A stretch of 36,334 bases of DNA from Candidatus Mcinerneyibacteriota bacterium (lineage in GTDB: Bacteria; Macinerneyibacteriota; Macinerneyibacteria; Macinerneyibacteriales; DSCS01): NCBI GenBank assembly GCA_016937175.1, contig JAFGWL010000022.1, positions 1 through 36,334 on the forward strand. The letters are read 5' to 3'. The translations under genes and the position numbers were made by a program. The notes below the pieces were generated by a model. That model was not told where the DNA came from. It did not search any database and saw only the letters and a list, made by a program, of their open reading frames with translations. Below are positions 16,046-24,936 of the stretch, piece by piece; positions within the stretch are counted from its first letter, which is position 1; every line of letters begins with the position of its first letter.

Positions 16046-16762
16046 CTATCCGCTGACCATGTTTTTGAAGATGGGCCACCATTCATGGAAGATAAAGTTC
16101 ATCCTTCCGATGAAAAGGCTGATACGTCCCATGAACGTATACCCGAAGGATGCCCCGAAAGCCACCATGAGATAGACCAGTGCAGGATTCCGGGAAAAGC
16201 GGACCACCGGGTTGTTGTTCTTCAAAGAGAAAAAGAAGTAGACGATGACAACAAAGACCCCGAAGACCAGAAGCGGCCCGGCCATGGCTTCAAAAAAGAA
16301 GTTATGCAGGGTGGGGTGCTTGAAAAAAGTCCCGATCTTTTCGGCATTGAGCAGAGAATCCCCGGCAGGGTCTACAACAGTCCCGTGGAGCTGGCTCAGG
16401 ATCCGCGCCTTCAGGCTGGGGATGATGGAATATCCCGTGAGGTAGCCCACAGTGATGCTGATGGGGTAGCGGCTCACCCAGCTCCAGTTCTGTGAAAACC
16501 GGGAAAAGTAGAGAAAACCGACGATGATCCCCAATCCCAGCCAGATGGCCAGAAGTACATCGCCGTCTCCCAGAGCCCTGCGGAAAGGGTTCCAGACACG
16601 GGGCAGGAAGAGGTTCGTGTAACTGACAAAGATCGTATATCCTACAGACACGCCCACGAAAAGGTGTTCTGCAAACTTATAGACCACATTATCCCTGAAG
16701 AGAAAGGAGAAGACGGCCAGCGTAAGAAATAAAGCAATCGTCATCCATATAAACATACCCAT
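16046..16762 (-). CDS. Cassette gene c, copy 1: multi-pass membrane protein
   Basis: The 238-residue protein has predicted membrane segments at about 4-22, 32-52, 68-87, 99-117, 158-179 and 193-216. It shares VYKFAEHLFVG, SRYPISITVG, MAGPLLVFGV and FGASFGYTFMGRISLFIGRMNFIF with copy 2. The last segment is the most conserved part of the protein. No family is recognised. The ATG at 16762 has GGAGG five bases upstream; alignment with copy 2 would also allow ATG 16756. It follows gene b by nine bases. Confidence 0.65.
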   Translation of the reverse strand: MGMFIWMTIALFLTLAVFSFLFRDNVVYKFAEHLFVGVSVGYTIFVSYTNLFLPRVWNPFRRALGDGDVLLAIWLGLGIIVGFLYFSRFSQNWSWVSRYPISITVGYLTGYSIIPSLKARILSQLHGTVVDPAGDSLLNAEKIGTFFKHPTLHNFFFEAMAGPLLVFGVFVVIVYFFFSLKNNNPVVRFSRNPALVYLMVAFGASFGYTFMGRISLFIGRMNFIFHEWWPIFKNMVSG

Positions 16763-16771
16763 ACTCCCCTC

Positions 16772-17776
16772 CTACTTTTTACTATTCCGCATCCGGGCGA
16801 AATAGGCGATATTTCCGATGATAATGAGGATAATGACATAAAAGTGGGCCGTGGCCTGGGGCGCCATCCCCTGACGGGCTGTGCTTCTCCGGGCCAGGCT
16901 CAGCTGGATCTCTTCCGGAGTAAACTCAGGAGTGTAATACGCGGTATTATACCGGATGAGGTCCTTGCCGTCATAGAGTGTCTCCAGGTAGGATCTGGTG
17001 TCACTCCCGTTGAGTTTTTTCTCCAGTTTTTCCACCAGCTGCTCATATTCGGCAGCTCCTTTGAGTCCTCCCATGAGGCCCACCATCTGGTTGGTCTGGA
17101 GAAAAGGGTAATATTTGGCAGCAGAGACCGCCGTTGACCCCGTGACCACCATCTTGCCGTAGAGTCCGTTGGCATAGGTCACCCATGACTCAGGATAGGA
17201 GGTCCCGGACATGGAAAAGACCAGGCCTATACGGTTGAAATTGTAGATATCTTTAAGCAAGGGAAGCTCTCTTGTGTCGTTTCCCGCCTTGTCACTGGCA
17301 AAGAAGGTCTTGACGTCTGTAGCCAGGGCGATGATAGCCTGGACAAAAGGATAGCCGTAACCCAGGAAGACATAGTCTTGACCGTAGACAGCTCCGTAAT
17401 CCTTGGCGATGAGATGCATATCCTGCTCCCCCAGGTCCACACCTGTGGGAAGCCCTGCCCAGGCGATCACGGGGATCCCGCGCAGGAAGGCATGCCTCAG
17501 CGTGGCAAAGGCCATGGGATCCAGTTCAGCCATGGTGGCCGGATCATAATCGAAAGCGATAAAGATGGCCTTTTTGTTCTCAGGGTTTTCCTCATTGTAT
17601 TGATAGAGCTGCTCCATATGATCGTAGATCCTCTGGACTTCATCTGTGACATAAGTACTGATCTGCATTTTGAAGAGGACCGGCAAAGCGACCACGAAAA
17701 ACATGATAACATAGATCACCTGTTTGGGTATGTTCAGTAGTTTTTCATACCAGACGTTTTTATCTTTTGTCATCAT
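16772..17776 (-). CDS. Cassette gene b, copy 1: membrane-anchored extracytoplasmic domain
   Basis: The 334-residue protein has an N-terminal helix (about 20-38), a globular region and a C-terminal helix (about 307-325) with a basic end. Conserved motifs shared with copy 2 are AELDPM, LRHAFLRGIPVIAW, AVYGQDYVF, SGTSYP, TYANGLYGK, STAVSA, YYPFLQT and GLMGGLKGAAEYEQLVE. Charges predict the globular part outside. It resembles the cytoplasmic domain of d at low identity, which suggests an internal ancestral duplication within the cassette. The ATG overlaps the TGA of gene a (ATGA). Function unknown. Confidence 0.65.
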   Translation of the reverse strand: MMTKDKNVWYEKLLNIPKQVIYVIMFFVVALPVLFKMQISTYVTDEVQRIYDHMEQLYQYNEENPENKKAIFIAFDYDPATMAELDPMAFATLRHAFLRGIPVIAWAGLPTGVDLGEQDMHLIAKDYGAVYGQDYVFLGYGYPFVQAIIALATDVKTFFASDKAGNDTRELPLLKDIYNFNRIGLVFSMSGTSYPESWVTYANGLYGKMVVTGSTAVSAAKYYPFLQTNQMVGLMGGLKGAAEYEQLVEKLEKKLNGSDTRSYLETLYDGKDLIRYNTAYYTPEFTPEEIQLSLARRSTARQGMAPQATAHFYVIILIIIGNIAYFARMRNSKK

Positions 17777-18399
17777 TCACCACCCCCGAGATAGGAACGT
17801 TCGATCCCCAGCATGATCTTGATGGCCGTGGCTACCATTCCCAGGCCGACACCGATCATGATCCCGCGCATGGCGGCGGTGTTGGGGATAAGCATAAGCC
17901 AGTTGGTCACCTCTCCGAAGATCATCAGCGGGCCAAAGGCCACACGCCCCAACATGACGATGAACCCGGAGACCAGGAGAGTCCCCGCCAGCCAGGTCCG
18001 AGCCCGGAAAGCGCGGTAGGCCGCCGAGGAGATGTAGAAGGCCAACAGGGCGAACATCGTAGCATTCAGAGGGACCATGATATGGCGATAGAGGTTGTCG
18101 GCGAAATCTTTCCATAATGAATTGGGATTGTAATACCCTGCGATGGAAACGGTGGCCATGACCACCAGCGCCGTAAAAGTCACAAAACTGAAAAACTGGT
18201 CCTTATGTTTCCGTCTGATCTTTGTGGCATGATGCCGGACCAGGCTGGCCAACCCGATGATCACCGCAAAAGATGAGATGGACGCGATCCAACTGTTGAT
18301 GGGATCGATGAATCTATCCTGCATAATGGGCGAGATCTGCAGAAGGATCCCGATCACAGCAAAGATAAAGGTTATAATGACAGGCAGCTGTCTCTTCAT
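17773..18399 (-). CDS. Cassette gene a, copy 1: six-helix membrane protein
   Basis: The 208-residue protein has predicted helices at about 5-23, 35-54, 69-89, 110-130, 137-157 and 175-195. The cytoplasmic loop HHATKIRRKHKD (56-67) and the block MFALLAFYISSAAYRAFRAR are almost identical to copy 2. So are GRVAFGP and the end GIERSYLGGGE. No known family. The ATG is preceded by AAAGGAG at a normal distance. It heads the copy 1 operon. The last codons (LGGGE) are purine-rich and double as the ribosome site for gene b. Confidence 0.65.
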   Translation of the reverse strand: MKRQLPVIITFIFAVIGILLQISPIMQDRFIDPINSWIASISSFAVIIGLASLVRHHATKIRRKHKDQFFSFVTFTALVVMATVSIAGYYNPNSLWKDFADNLYRHIMVPLNATMFALLAFYISSAAYRAFRARTWLAGTLLVSGFIVMLGRVAFGPLMIFGEVTNWLMLIPNTAAMRGIMIGVGLGMVATAIKIMLGIERSYLGGGE

Positions 18400-18430
18400 A
18401 AATCAACTCCTTTCATGCATTTGCATATTA

Positions 18431-18458
18431 AAAATAACATGATGAGCGGGCTTGACAA
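18431..18458 (-). promoter_or_regulatory. Sigma-70-like promoter of cassette copy 1
   Basis: TTGTCA (18458-18453) and TATTTT (18436-18431) are separated by 16 bases on the minus strand. They lie just upstream of the AAAGGAG site and ATG at 18399. Confidence 0.45.
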
Positions 18459-18529
18459 GAGAAAAAGAGCCAAAGAGCCCCTTTTCTCCCTGATAGAGCC
18501 CCTCAAACCCCCTGGAACACTGTGATTGC

Positions 18530-18564
18530 TAAAAAAAAGGCTGCAGATAAACTGCAGCCTTTTT
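18530..18564 (-). terminator. Rho-independent terminator after tldE
   Basis: An AAAAAGGCTGCAG/CTGCAGCCTTTTT hairpin with a 5-base loop and T-run immediately follows the tldE stop. The A/T symmetry means it could act in either direction. Confidence 0.85.
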
Positions 18565-18567
18565 AGG

Positions 18568-19866
18568 CTAAAAGAGCGTCTTGCTGCTCAGATAGAAGTC
18601 TTTCACAAGAAGCGAGGGGGTAAAGACCGAATACCAGGAGTCCACAAAACCGCTCCCTTTTCCGATATCGATGACATCCCGCATCATGCGCAAGGGAGAG
18701 TCATTCCAGCGGAAGTGCGTCGCCCCGGTCACGATCTTTCCGTCTTCCACATAGAAGAAGCCGTTACGTGTCATCCCGGTGAGAGTGAAATCCTCCATCC
18801 TCACCATGCGGATATACCAGAGGTCTTTAATATAAAAACCCCGGCCCATGGAGGCCAGGAGTTCCTCTTCAGTCTTCTCTCCGTCGCTGATGATGACATT
18901 GGAAGCACTCCAGGGTTCGTAGCCGTTCTTTTCGGCCCAGAAGCGGGAGCAGGGAATATCCTTCAGAACCCCCTTCTCGATCATCATCCTCTGCGGGACA
19001 GCCAGCCCCTCGGAGTCGAAGGGCATAGAGGGAGCACTCGGGCAAGCCGGATCCGTTCCGATGGAGATCCGGGGATCGATGAGCTTCTCCCCTATTTTCC
19101 CTGAGTAGGGAGAATAGCCTTCATCCACAGCCTGCCGGTCCGCTCCGAAAAAACCCATCCAGATCATGAGTTTGGAGGCCGCCTGAGCGGATATCAGGAC
19201 GTTGTATCGGCCCGGCTCAAACTCTTTTCTCTTTTGAAGCAGTTCGGCGTCTTTCAGGGCCTTCTCAAAATCTTTCTCCGGCTGCATGGAAGCCAAGTCG
19301 TATCCGTTGGAGAAGGAATTCCCTTTCTCCCCGTTCTTGTCAATGGTATTGGAATAGCCTGCGGAAGTGTTCTCATAATATTTCATCAGTCCGTTGGCCG
19401 TGGCGAGTCCTGTGGCTTTCAGGGTATGGAAGACCGTCCCGAAAGCAGTGACATGATGTTTTCCCGCCTTCTCTATGGTTCGGGCGGCGATGGCAGCCCG
19501 CTCTTCCGGTCCGGCTTTGAGGACCTCTGGATCCACCATGAGTCCCACCATCTGTCCGTCATCCTCCAGAGTCGGTAGATACTCCTTGTCTTTCACAGAG
19601 GATTCTGCTGCCTGTTCGCTTTTCCTGACCAACTCTTTTAACCCCTCTTCGCTACAGTCGGCGCTGGCCAGGGTGGCTTTTTTGCCGTCACGCCAGACTG
19701 TAAGGGAGACTTTTTCCCGCAGGGCATCAATATTCTGAGTCACTTTATTGTCGGCAAAGCGCGTCAGAGCTTCATTTTCGTTCTCATATCGCAGGATATA
19801 ATCATCGGCCTCTGTCTTCTTGCCGATAAATTCGACGATTTTCTGGAAACGTTCTTTCTTATCCAT
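18568..19866 (-). CDS. pmbA: TldE/PmbA-type subunit of the TldD/TldE metalloprotease
   Basis: The 432-residue protein is similar in fold to TldD but lacks the HExxxH metal site, as expected for TldE. Recognisable parts are an N-terminal region (TRFADNKVTQNIDALREKVSLTV) and a C-terminal barrel region ending FLLS-type (VKDFYLSSKTLF). TldD/TldE heterodimers degrade unfolded peptides and, in some bacteria, mature modified peptides such as microcins or act on antitoxins. The ATG at 19866 has GGGAGGTG six bases upstream and overlaps the end of tldD by eight bases. The pair is a two-gene operon ended by a strong terminator. No peptide precursor gene is visible nearby. Confidence 0.9.
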   Translation of the reverse strand: MDKKERFQKIVEFIGKKTEADDYILRYENENEALTRFADNKVTQNIDALREKVSLTVWRDGKKATLASADCSEEGLKELVRKSEQAAESSVKDKEYLPTLEDDGQMVGLMVDPEVLKAGPEERAAIAARTIEKAGKHHVTAFGTVFHTLKATGLATANGLMKYYENTSAGYSNTIDKNGEKGNSFSNGYDLASMQPEKDFEKALKDAELLQKRKEFEPGRYNVLISAQAASKLMIWMGFFGADRQAVDEGYSPYSGKIGEKLIDPRISIGTDPACPSAPSMPFDSEGLAVPQRMMIEKGVLKDIPCSRFWAEKNGYEPWSASNVIISDGEKTEEELLASMGRGFYIKDLWYIRMVRMEDFTLTGMTRNGFFYVEDGKIVTGATHFRWNDSPLRMMRDVIDIGKGSGFVDSWYSVFTPSLLVKDFYLSSKTLF

Positions 19867-21304
19867 TGAAGGCACCTCCCACATCAATATTCCTGAACCT
19901 GGCCGGAGCCGATCCATGGGTCATCTGCTGTGTCTGTGACGGTTCCCCTTTGCCGCAGTTGAGGACTCCGTAGGGTTCCCAGAACCGCTCGTCACAGATC
20001 GCATCACAGGCATTCCAGAATTCAGGTGTGATCGCCTGATAGATCACGTCTTTGAGGGGCTTTGTGATCTTCCCCTTTTTGATCTCATAAAACATGTCTC
20101 CGCCGAACTGAAAATTATACCGTCTCTGGTCGATGGAAAAACTCCCCATCCCGTCGATGAGGATCCCGTCTTCGGTGTCGGCGATGAGCTCATCCAGGGA
20201 GAGAGGCTCTTTTCCTGGTTCGAGGCTGAGGTTCGGGATACGATTGATGGGCTGGGACGCGTAGGAATCAGCCCGGTTACAGCCCATGCTCTCCGCATCT
20301 CCGATAAAGTGAGCTGTGTCCCGTGTGGTCCCGTAATTTACAAGGATGCCATCTTTGATGATGGGCCATCTCTTCCCGACGATCCCGTCATCATCATTTC
20401 CCCAGGTGGCCAGCCCCCCTTCAAGGGTATTGTCGGCGGTAAAATTGACTAAAGGAGAACCGTAACGGAACTGATTTCTCTTTTCCGGGGTGGCAAAAGA
20501 GGTCCCTGCAAAATTTGCTTCCCACCCCAGGACACGGTCGAGTTCCGTGGGATGCCCTACAGATTCGTGTATAGTCAGACAGAGATGGGAAGGTAGAAGG
20601 ATGAGGTCCTTTTTCCCTGCAGGACCACGGTCAGCTGAAAGTTTTTTCATCACATCTTCGGCGACTTCATCGGCCCTGTCTACTATTTTCAGCGATTCTA
20701 TCCACTCGAATCCCGCATTTTTAGGGTATTCAGGCAGGCCCCTGGTCTGGAAATCCCCCTGCCCCACAGCTGTGGCATTATAGGTCGCCGCCGAAGTATA
20801 GACAAGATTTTCCAGGTCGGCCCCTTCGGTGGAGAGAAAATGTTGATGCATCCGGCGGAAGTACATCCGCCCCGAAACGCGTTTGATCGCCTTCCGGGCT
20901 GCCATCTTCTCATAAGCGGCGATGAGCATACCGGCCTTTTCTCCCAGAGGGATATCAAAGGGGTCTTTCTCGATCTTTGTCTTGAAGACTCCCCGGGCGG
21001 GTTTATCCTGTGTGAGCTTGATGGGTTCCTGCACCACCACAGCTGCTGCTTTGGCTATGGCTACAGCCTTTTTCACTGTTTTCCGGATGTCCTCCTTTGT
21101 CAAAAAAGGTGTCGCGGCAAAACCCCAGCGCCCCTTCACCAGGACCCGGACCCCGATTCCCAGTTCTGTAAAATTATCCACGTACCGTAAGGCATCGTTT
21201 TGTGTCATGATGATCTCGCGGTCTGTCCGGCGAAGACGGGCATCCCCGTAGTCGACGCCTTCAGCCGACATGGCCTCAACGGCCCATTGTGCGATTTCTT
21301 TCAT
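19859..21304 (-). CDS. tldD: TldD-type catalytic subunit of the TldD/TldE metalloprotease
   Basis: The 481-residue protein contains the zinc-binding motif HESVGHPTELDR near residue 256, the HExxxH site of TldD. The following conserved region has GTSFATPEKRNQFRYGSP. Together with the neighbouring TldE-like protein it should form the cytosolic peptidase. Three in-frame starts are close together (GTG 21313, ATG 21310, ATG 21304). The last is preferred because AAGGGGTGAT lies at the best distance. A weak promoter (TTAGAA with TATAAG, 18-base spacing) may precede it. Confidence 0.9.
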   Translation of the reverse strand: MKEIAQWAVEAMSAEGVDYGDARLRRTDREIIMTQNDALRYVDNFTELGIGVRVLVKGRWGFAATPFLTKEDIRKTVKKAVAIAKAAAVVVQEPIKLTQDKPARGVFKTKIEKDPFDIPLGEKAGMLIAAYEKMAARKAIKRVSGRMYFRRMHQHFLSTEGADLENLVYTSAATYNATAVGQGDFQTRGLPEYPKNAGFEWIESLKIVDRADEVAEDVMKKLSADRGPAGKKDLILLPSHLCLTIHESVGHPTELDRVLGWEANFAGTSFATPEKRNQFRYGSPLVNFTADNTLEGGLATWGNDDDGIVGKRWPIIKDGILVNYGTTRDTAHFIGDAESMGCNRADSYASQPINRIPNLSLEPGKEPLSLDELIADTEDGILIDGMGSFSIDQRRYNFQFGGDMFYEIKKGKITKPLKDVIYQAITPEFWNACDAICDERFWEPYGVLNCGKGEPSQTQQMTHGSAPARFRNIDVGGAFNG

Positions 21305-21378
21305 ATCCATCACCCCTTATATTTCGGTTTACTAAATAATTCTAAGGGATGGAGGAGTAAAGGTCAAGAAAAATTGAT

Positions 21379-21407
21379 AAAAAAAAGGGCGGGGAGAACC
21401 CCCGCCC
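21379..21407 (-). terminator. Rho-independent terminator of groESL
   Basis: GGGCGGGG and CCCCGCCC arms with a 5-base loop are followed on the minus strand by eight T. The hairpin is nine bases after the groEL stop. Confidence 0.9.
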
Positions 21408-21415
21408 GTCTGATT

Positions 21416-23068
<1,653 letters not shown>

Positions 23069-23071
23069 TTA

Positions 23072-23347
23072 TTACTTTTCGATCTTAGCCAGGACATCTG
23101 TCTTGTTCAGGATCAGATAATCCTCATTATCGATCTTGATCTCCGTCCCGGCATATTTGGCAAAAATGACCTTGACGCCCTTTTTGATACCCATCTTATC
23201 GAAATCTTCGGAAGTGCCTACTTCGACCACTTCTCCCTGCTGTGTCTTCTCTTTGGCGGTATCGGGCAGATAAATTCCGCTCTTTGTCTTTTCCTGGGTC
23301 AGTTCCACCTTCACCAGAACACGTTCTTCCAAAGGCATGACTTTCAT
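23072..23347 (-). CDS. groS: Co-chaperonin GroES (Hsp10)
   Basis: The 91-residue protein begins MKVMPLEERVLVKVEL and has the mobile-loop region KTKSGIYLPDTAKEKTQQGEV, both typical of GroES. It caps GroEL during folding. The ATG at 23347 is chosen because AAGGAG lies six bases upstream; the in-frame ATG at 23353 abuts that site and is unlikely. It is the first gene of the groES-groEL operon. Confidence 0.97.
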   Translation of the reverse strand: MKVMPLEERVLVKVELTQEKTKSGIYLPDTAKEKTQQGEVVEVGTSEDFDKMGIKKGVKVIFAKYAGTEIKIDNEDYLILNKTDVLAKIEK

Positions 23348-23392
23348 AACCATCTCCTTTCGTTACACTATAAACGCGCACCTAAAATCCTA

Positions 23393-23419
23393 TTAGCACT
23401 CACTTGTGGTGAGTGCTAA
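23393..23419 (-). promoter_or_regulatory. CIRCE element (HrcA operator)
   Basis: A perfect TTAGCACTC-N9-GAGTGCTAA inverted repeat lies between the groES promoter and start codon. This is the consensus operator of the HrcA heat-shock repressor. HrcA itself is not encoded in the window. Confidence 0.97.
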
Positions 23420-23422
23420 TAT

Positions 23423-23451
23423 TTTATAGCACATCTTCTTTTTTTATGCAA
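23423..23451 (-). promoter_or_regulatory. Sigma-70-like promoter of groES-groEL
   Basis: TTGCAT (23451-23446) and TATAAA (23428-23423) are separated by 17 bases. The predicted start lies within CIRCE, so HrcA binding would block initiation. Confidence 0.8.
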
Positions 23452-23464
23452 GCGAAAAATTTCG

Positions 23465-23496
23465 AAAAAAAGGGAGGGGCTTTGCCCCCCCCCCTC
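23465..23496 (-). terminator. Rho-independent terminator of gcvT
   Basis: A GGGGC/GCCCC-centred hairpin with an AAA loop and longer G/C arms is followed by seven T on the minus strand. It is 11 bases after the gcvT stop and separates it from groES upstream sequences. Confidence 0.85.
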
Positions 23497-23507
23497 TGGC
23501 AGCCTGG

Positions 23508-24617
23508 TCAGGCTTTATAGGCTTTGGTATAGAAAGGAGTCTTGACGATGACGGCTTTTTTCATCTTCCCCCGCACATCGATGAGGATCTCCTGTCCCAT
23601 CTTGTGGAAGGGCTTGTCGATATAACCCAATCCCAGATTCTTATCCAAAAAAGGAGCATAGGTCCCGCTGGTGACATAGCCGATTCTTTTATTGTCGGGA
23701 GAATAGATCTCCATCCCGTGGCGGGGGATCCCCCTGTCCACCATCTCAAAGCCCCGGATCAGCCGGGTGGTCCCCTTTTCGATCTGCTCTGTAATGACCT
23801 CTTTCCCGTTGAAATATTCTTTTTCGGGGTCGATAAAGAACTTCAAAACAGCTTCCACCGGTGTCGTCGTATCGTCGATATCATTCCCGTAGAGGGGAAG
23901 TTTTGCTTCAAAACGCAAGGTATCCCTGGCGCCAAGCCCGCAGGGCTCGATCCCGAACTCTTCTCCCGCTTTCATAAGCTTCTTCCACAGGGACTGAGCC
24001 TTGTCATTGGCAACCATGATCTCAAATCCGTCTTCCCCTGTATATCCGGTCCGTGAGATCATGGGGACTGGGATCCCTTCCAGAGACGTCTCTTTGAGCA
24101 GATAGAAAAATTTCAGCTTTTTCAGGTCTTCCTTGACCAGTTTCTGAAGGGTCTTTTCGGCGTCAGGGCCCTGCAGGGCTAACAAAGAAACCTCGTCGGA
24201 AAAATTCTTCAGAATATCCAGATCCATCCCGCGGGCGTTTTTCAAAACCCACTCCCAATCCTTATCGATATTGGAAGCATTGACTACCATGTAAAAATGG
24301 TCCTCTCCCAACCGATAGCAGAGGACATCATCGACGATAGTCCCGTTTTCATAACACATGGGTGTATAGAGGACCTGGAAAAGGTCAAGCTTTTCTGCAT
24401 TATTGGTGATGAGTTTCTGGATCAGGGCGAGAGCGTCCCTCCCCTTCAGTTCGAACTGTCCCATATGGGATACATCGAACAAACCGACATGCTTCCGCAC
24501 GGCCATATGTTCTGCAATGGTTCCCTTGCTGTATTGAACGGGCATCTCCCATCCCAAAAAGTCGACCATCTTTCCGCCGTGTTCCTTATGGATCTCATTC
24601 AATGCCGTCTTTTTCAT
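23508..24617 (-). CDS. gcvT: Glycine cleavage system T protein (aminomethyltransferase)
   Basis: The 369-residue protein has the GcvT landmarks: HKEHGGKMVDFLGWEMPVQY at the N-terminus, VGLFDVSHMGQ, LLALQGPDAEK, SRTGYTGEDGFEI and GLGARDTLRFEA. The last two include the folate-site region and its Asp. It transfers the C1 unit from aminomethyl-lipoyl H protein to tetrahydrofolate, releasing ammonia. No gcvH or gcvP is adjacent, so the rest of the system must lie elsewhere. It has its own promoter (TTGACT-16-TACAAT), a leader of about 51 bases, AGAAGGAGG before the ATG and its own terminator. The leader shows no obvious glycine riboswitch. Confidence 0.95.
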   Translation of the reverse strand: MKKTALNEIHKEHGGKMVDFLGWEMPVQYSKGTIAEHMAVRKHVGLFDVSHMGQFELKGRDALALIQKLITNNAEKLDLFQVLYTPMCYENGTIVDDVLCYRLGEDHFYMVVNASNIDKDWEWVLKNARGMDLDILKNFSDEVSLLALQGPDAEKTLQKLVKEDLKKLKFFYLLKETSLEGIPVPMISRTGYTGEDGFEIMVANDKAQSLWKKLMKAGEEFGIEPCGLGARDTLRFEAKLPLYGNDIDDTTTPVEAVLKFFIDPEKEYFNGKEVITEQIEKGTTRLIRGFEMVDRGIPRHGMEIYSPDNKRIGYVTSGTYAPFLDKNLGLGYIDKPFHKMGQEILIDVRGKMKKAVIVKTPFYTKAYKA

Positions 24618-24668
24618 AAAAAGCCTCCTTCTGTCAGCATCAAAGACATGGAAAAATCTCTTTTCCCC

Positions 24669-24696
24669 ATTGTATGAGGCTTTAGGGGAAAGTCAA
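24669..24696 (-). promoter_or_regulatory. Sigma-70-like promoter of gcvT
   Basis: TTGACT (24696-24691) and TACAAT (24674-24669) are separated by 16 bases, upstream of a normal leader with a strong ribosome site. Confidence 0.7.
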
Positions 24697-24726
24697 TATA
24701 TTTCAGGAGCAAGAAAGAGAAGGAGA

Positions 24727-24799
24727 CAGTCCCAAGGGGAATCGAACCCCTGTCTTCGCCGTGAGAGGGCGATGTCCTAGGCCGCTAGACGATGGGACC
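24727..24799 (-). tRNA. tRNA-Glu (CUC)
   Basis: The 73-base cloverleaf starts GGTCCCA and ends TGGGACT plus discriminator G, with no encoded CCA. The anticodon stem TCGCC/GGCGA encloses CTCTCAC, giving anticodon CUC. The T-arm has GGTTCGATTCC. It is eight bases downstream of tRNA-Gln on the same transcript. Confidence 0.95.
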
Positions 24800-24807
24800 A
24801 AAGTAAA

Positions 24808-24878
24808 CTGGGGAGGAAGGATTCGAACCATCACCGGCGGAGTCAGAGTCCGCTGTCCTGCCATTAGACGACTCCCCA
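24808..24878 (-). tRNA. tRNA-Gln (CUG)
   Basis: The 71-base cloverleaf has acceptor arms TGGGGAG/CTCCCCA and discriminator G, with no encoded CCA. The anticodon stem GCGGA/TCCGC encloses CTCTGAC, giving anticodon CUG. The T-arm has GGTTCGAATCC. The D-arm is short, as is usual for this tRNA. Confidence 0.95.
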
Positions 24879-24891
24879 ATCAACGGGTCAA

Positions 24892-24920
24892 AATATACCA
24901 CAGCCCCCGAAAGCTGTCAA
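24892..24920 (-). promoter_or_regulatory. Strong sigma-70-like promoter of the tRNA-Gln/tRNA-Glu pair
   Basis: Perfect TTGACA (24920-24915) and TATATT (24897-24892) are separated by 17 bases. They lie between the umuC stop and tRNA-Gln. Confidence 0.8.
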
Positions 24921-24936
24921 GGGATAATCGAAATTC

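Larger units (their letters stand above)
14896..18399 (-). repeat. Cassette copy 1 of a tandemly duplicated four-gene membrane operon
   Basis: Genes a (18399-17773), b (17776-16772), c (16762-16046) and d (16035-14896) mirror copy 2 at 11242-14725 in order, length and junction style. It is bounded by a promoter at 18431-18458 and a terminator at 14861-14889. Confidence 0.9.

Noticed and set aside
24617-24668. Glycine riboswitch in the gcvT leader
   Set aside because: The leader is only about 51 bases, too short for the glycine aptamer, and shows no conserved core.
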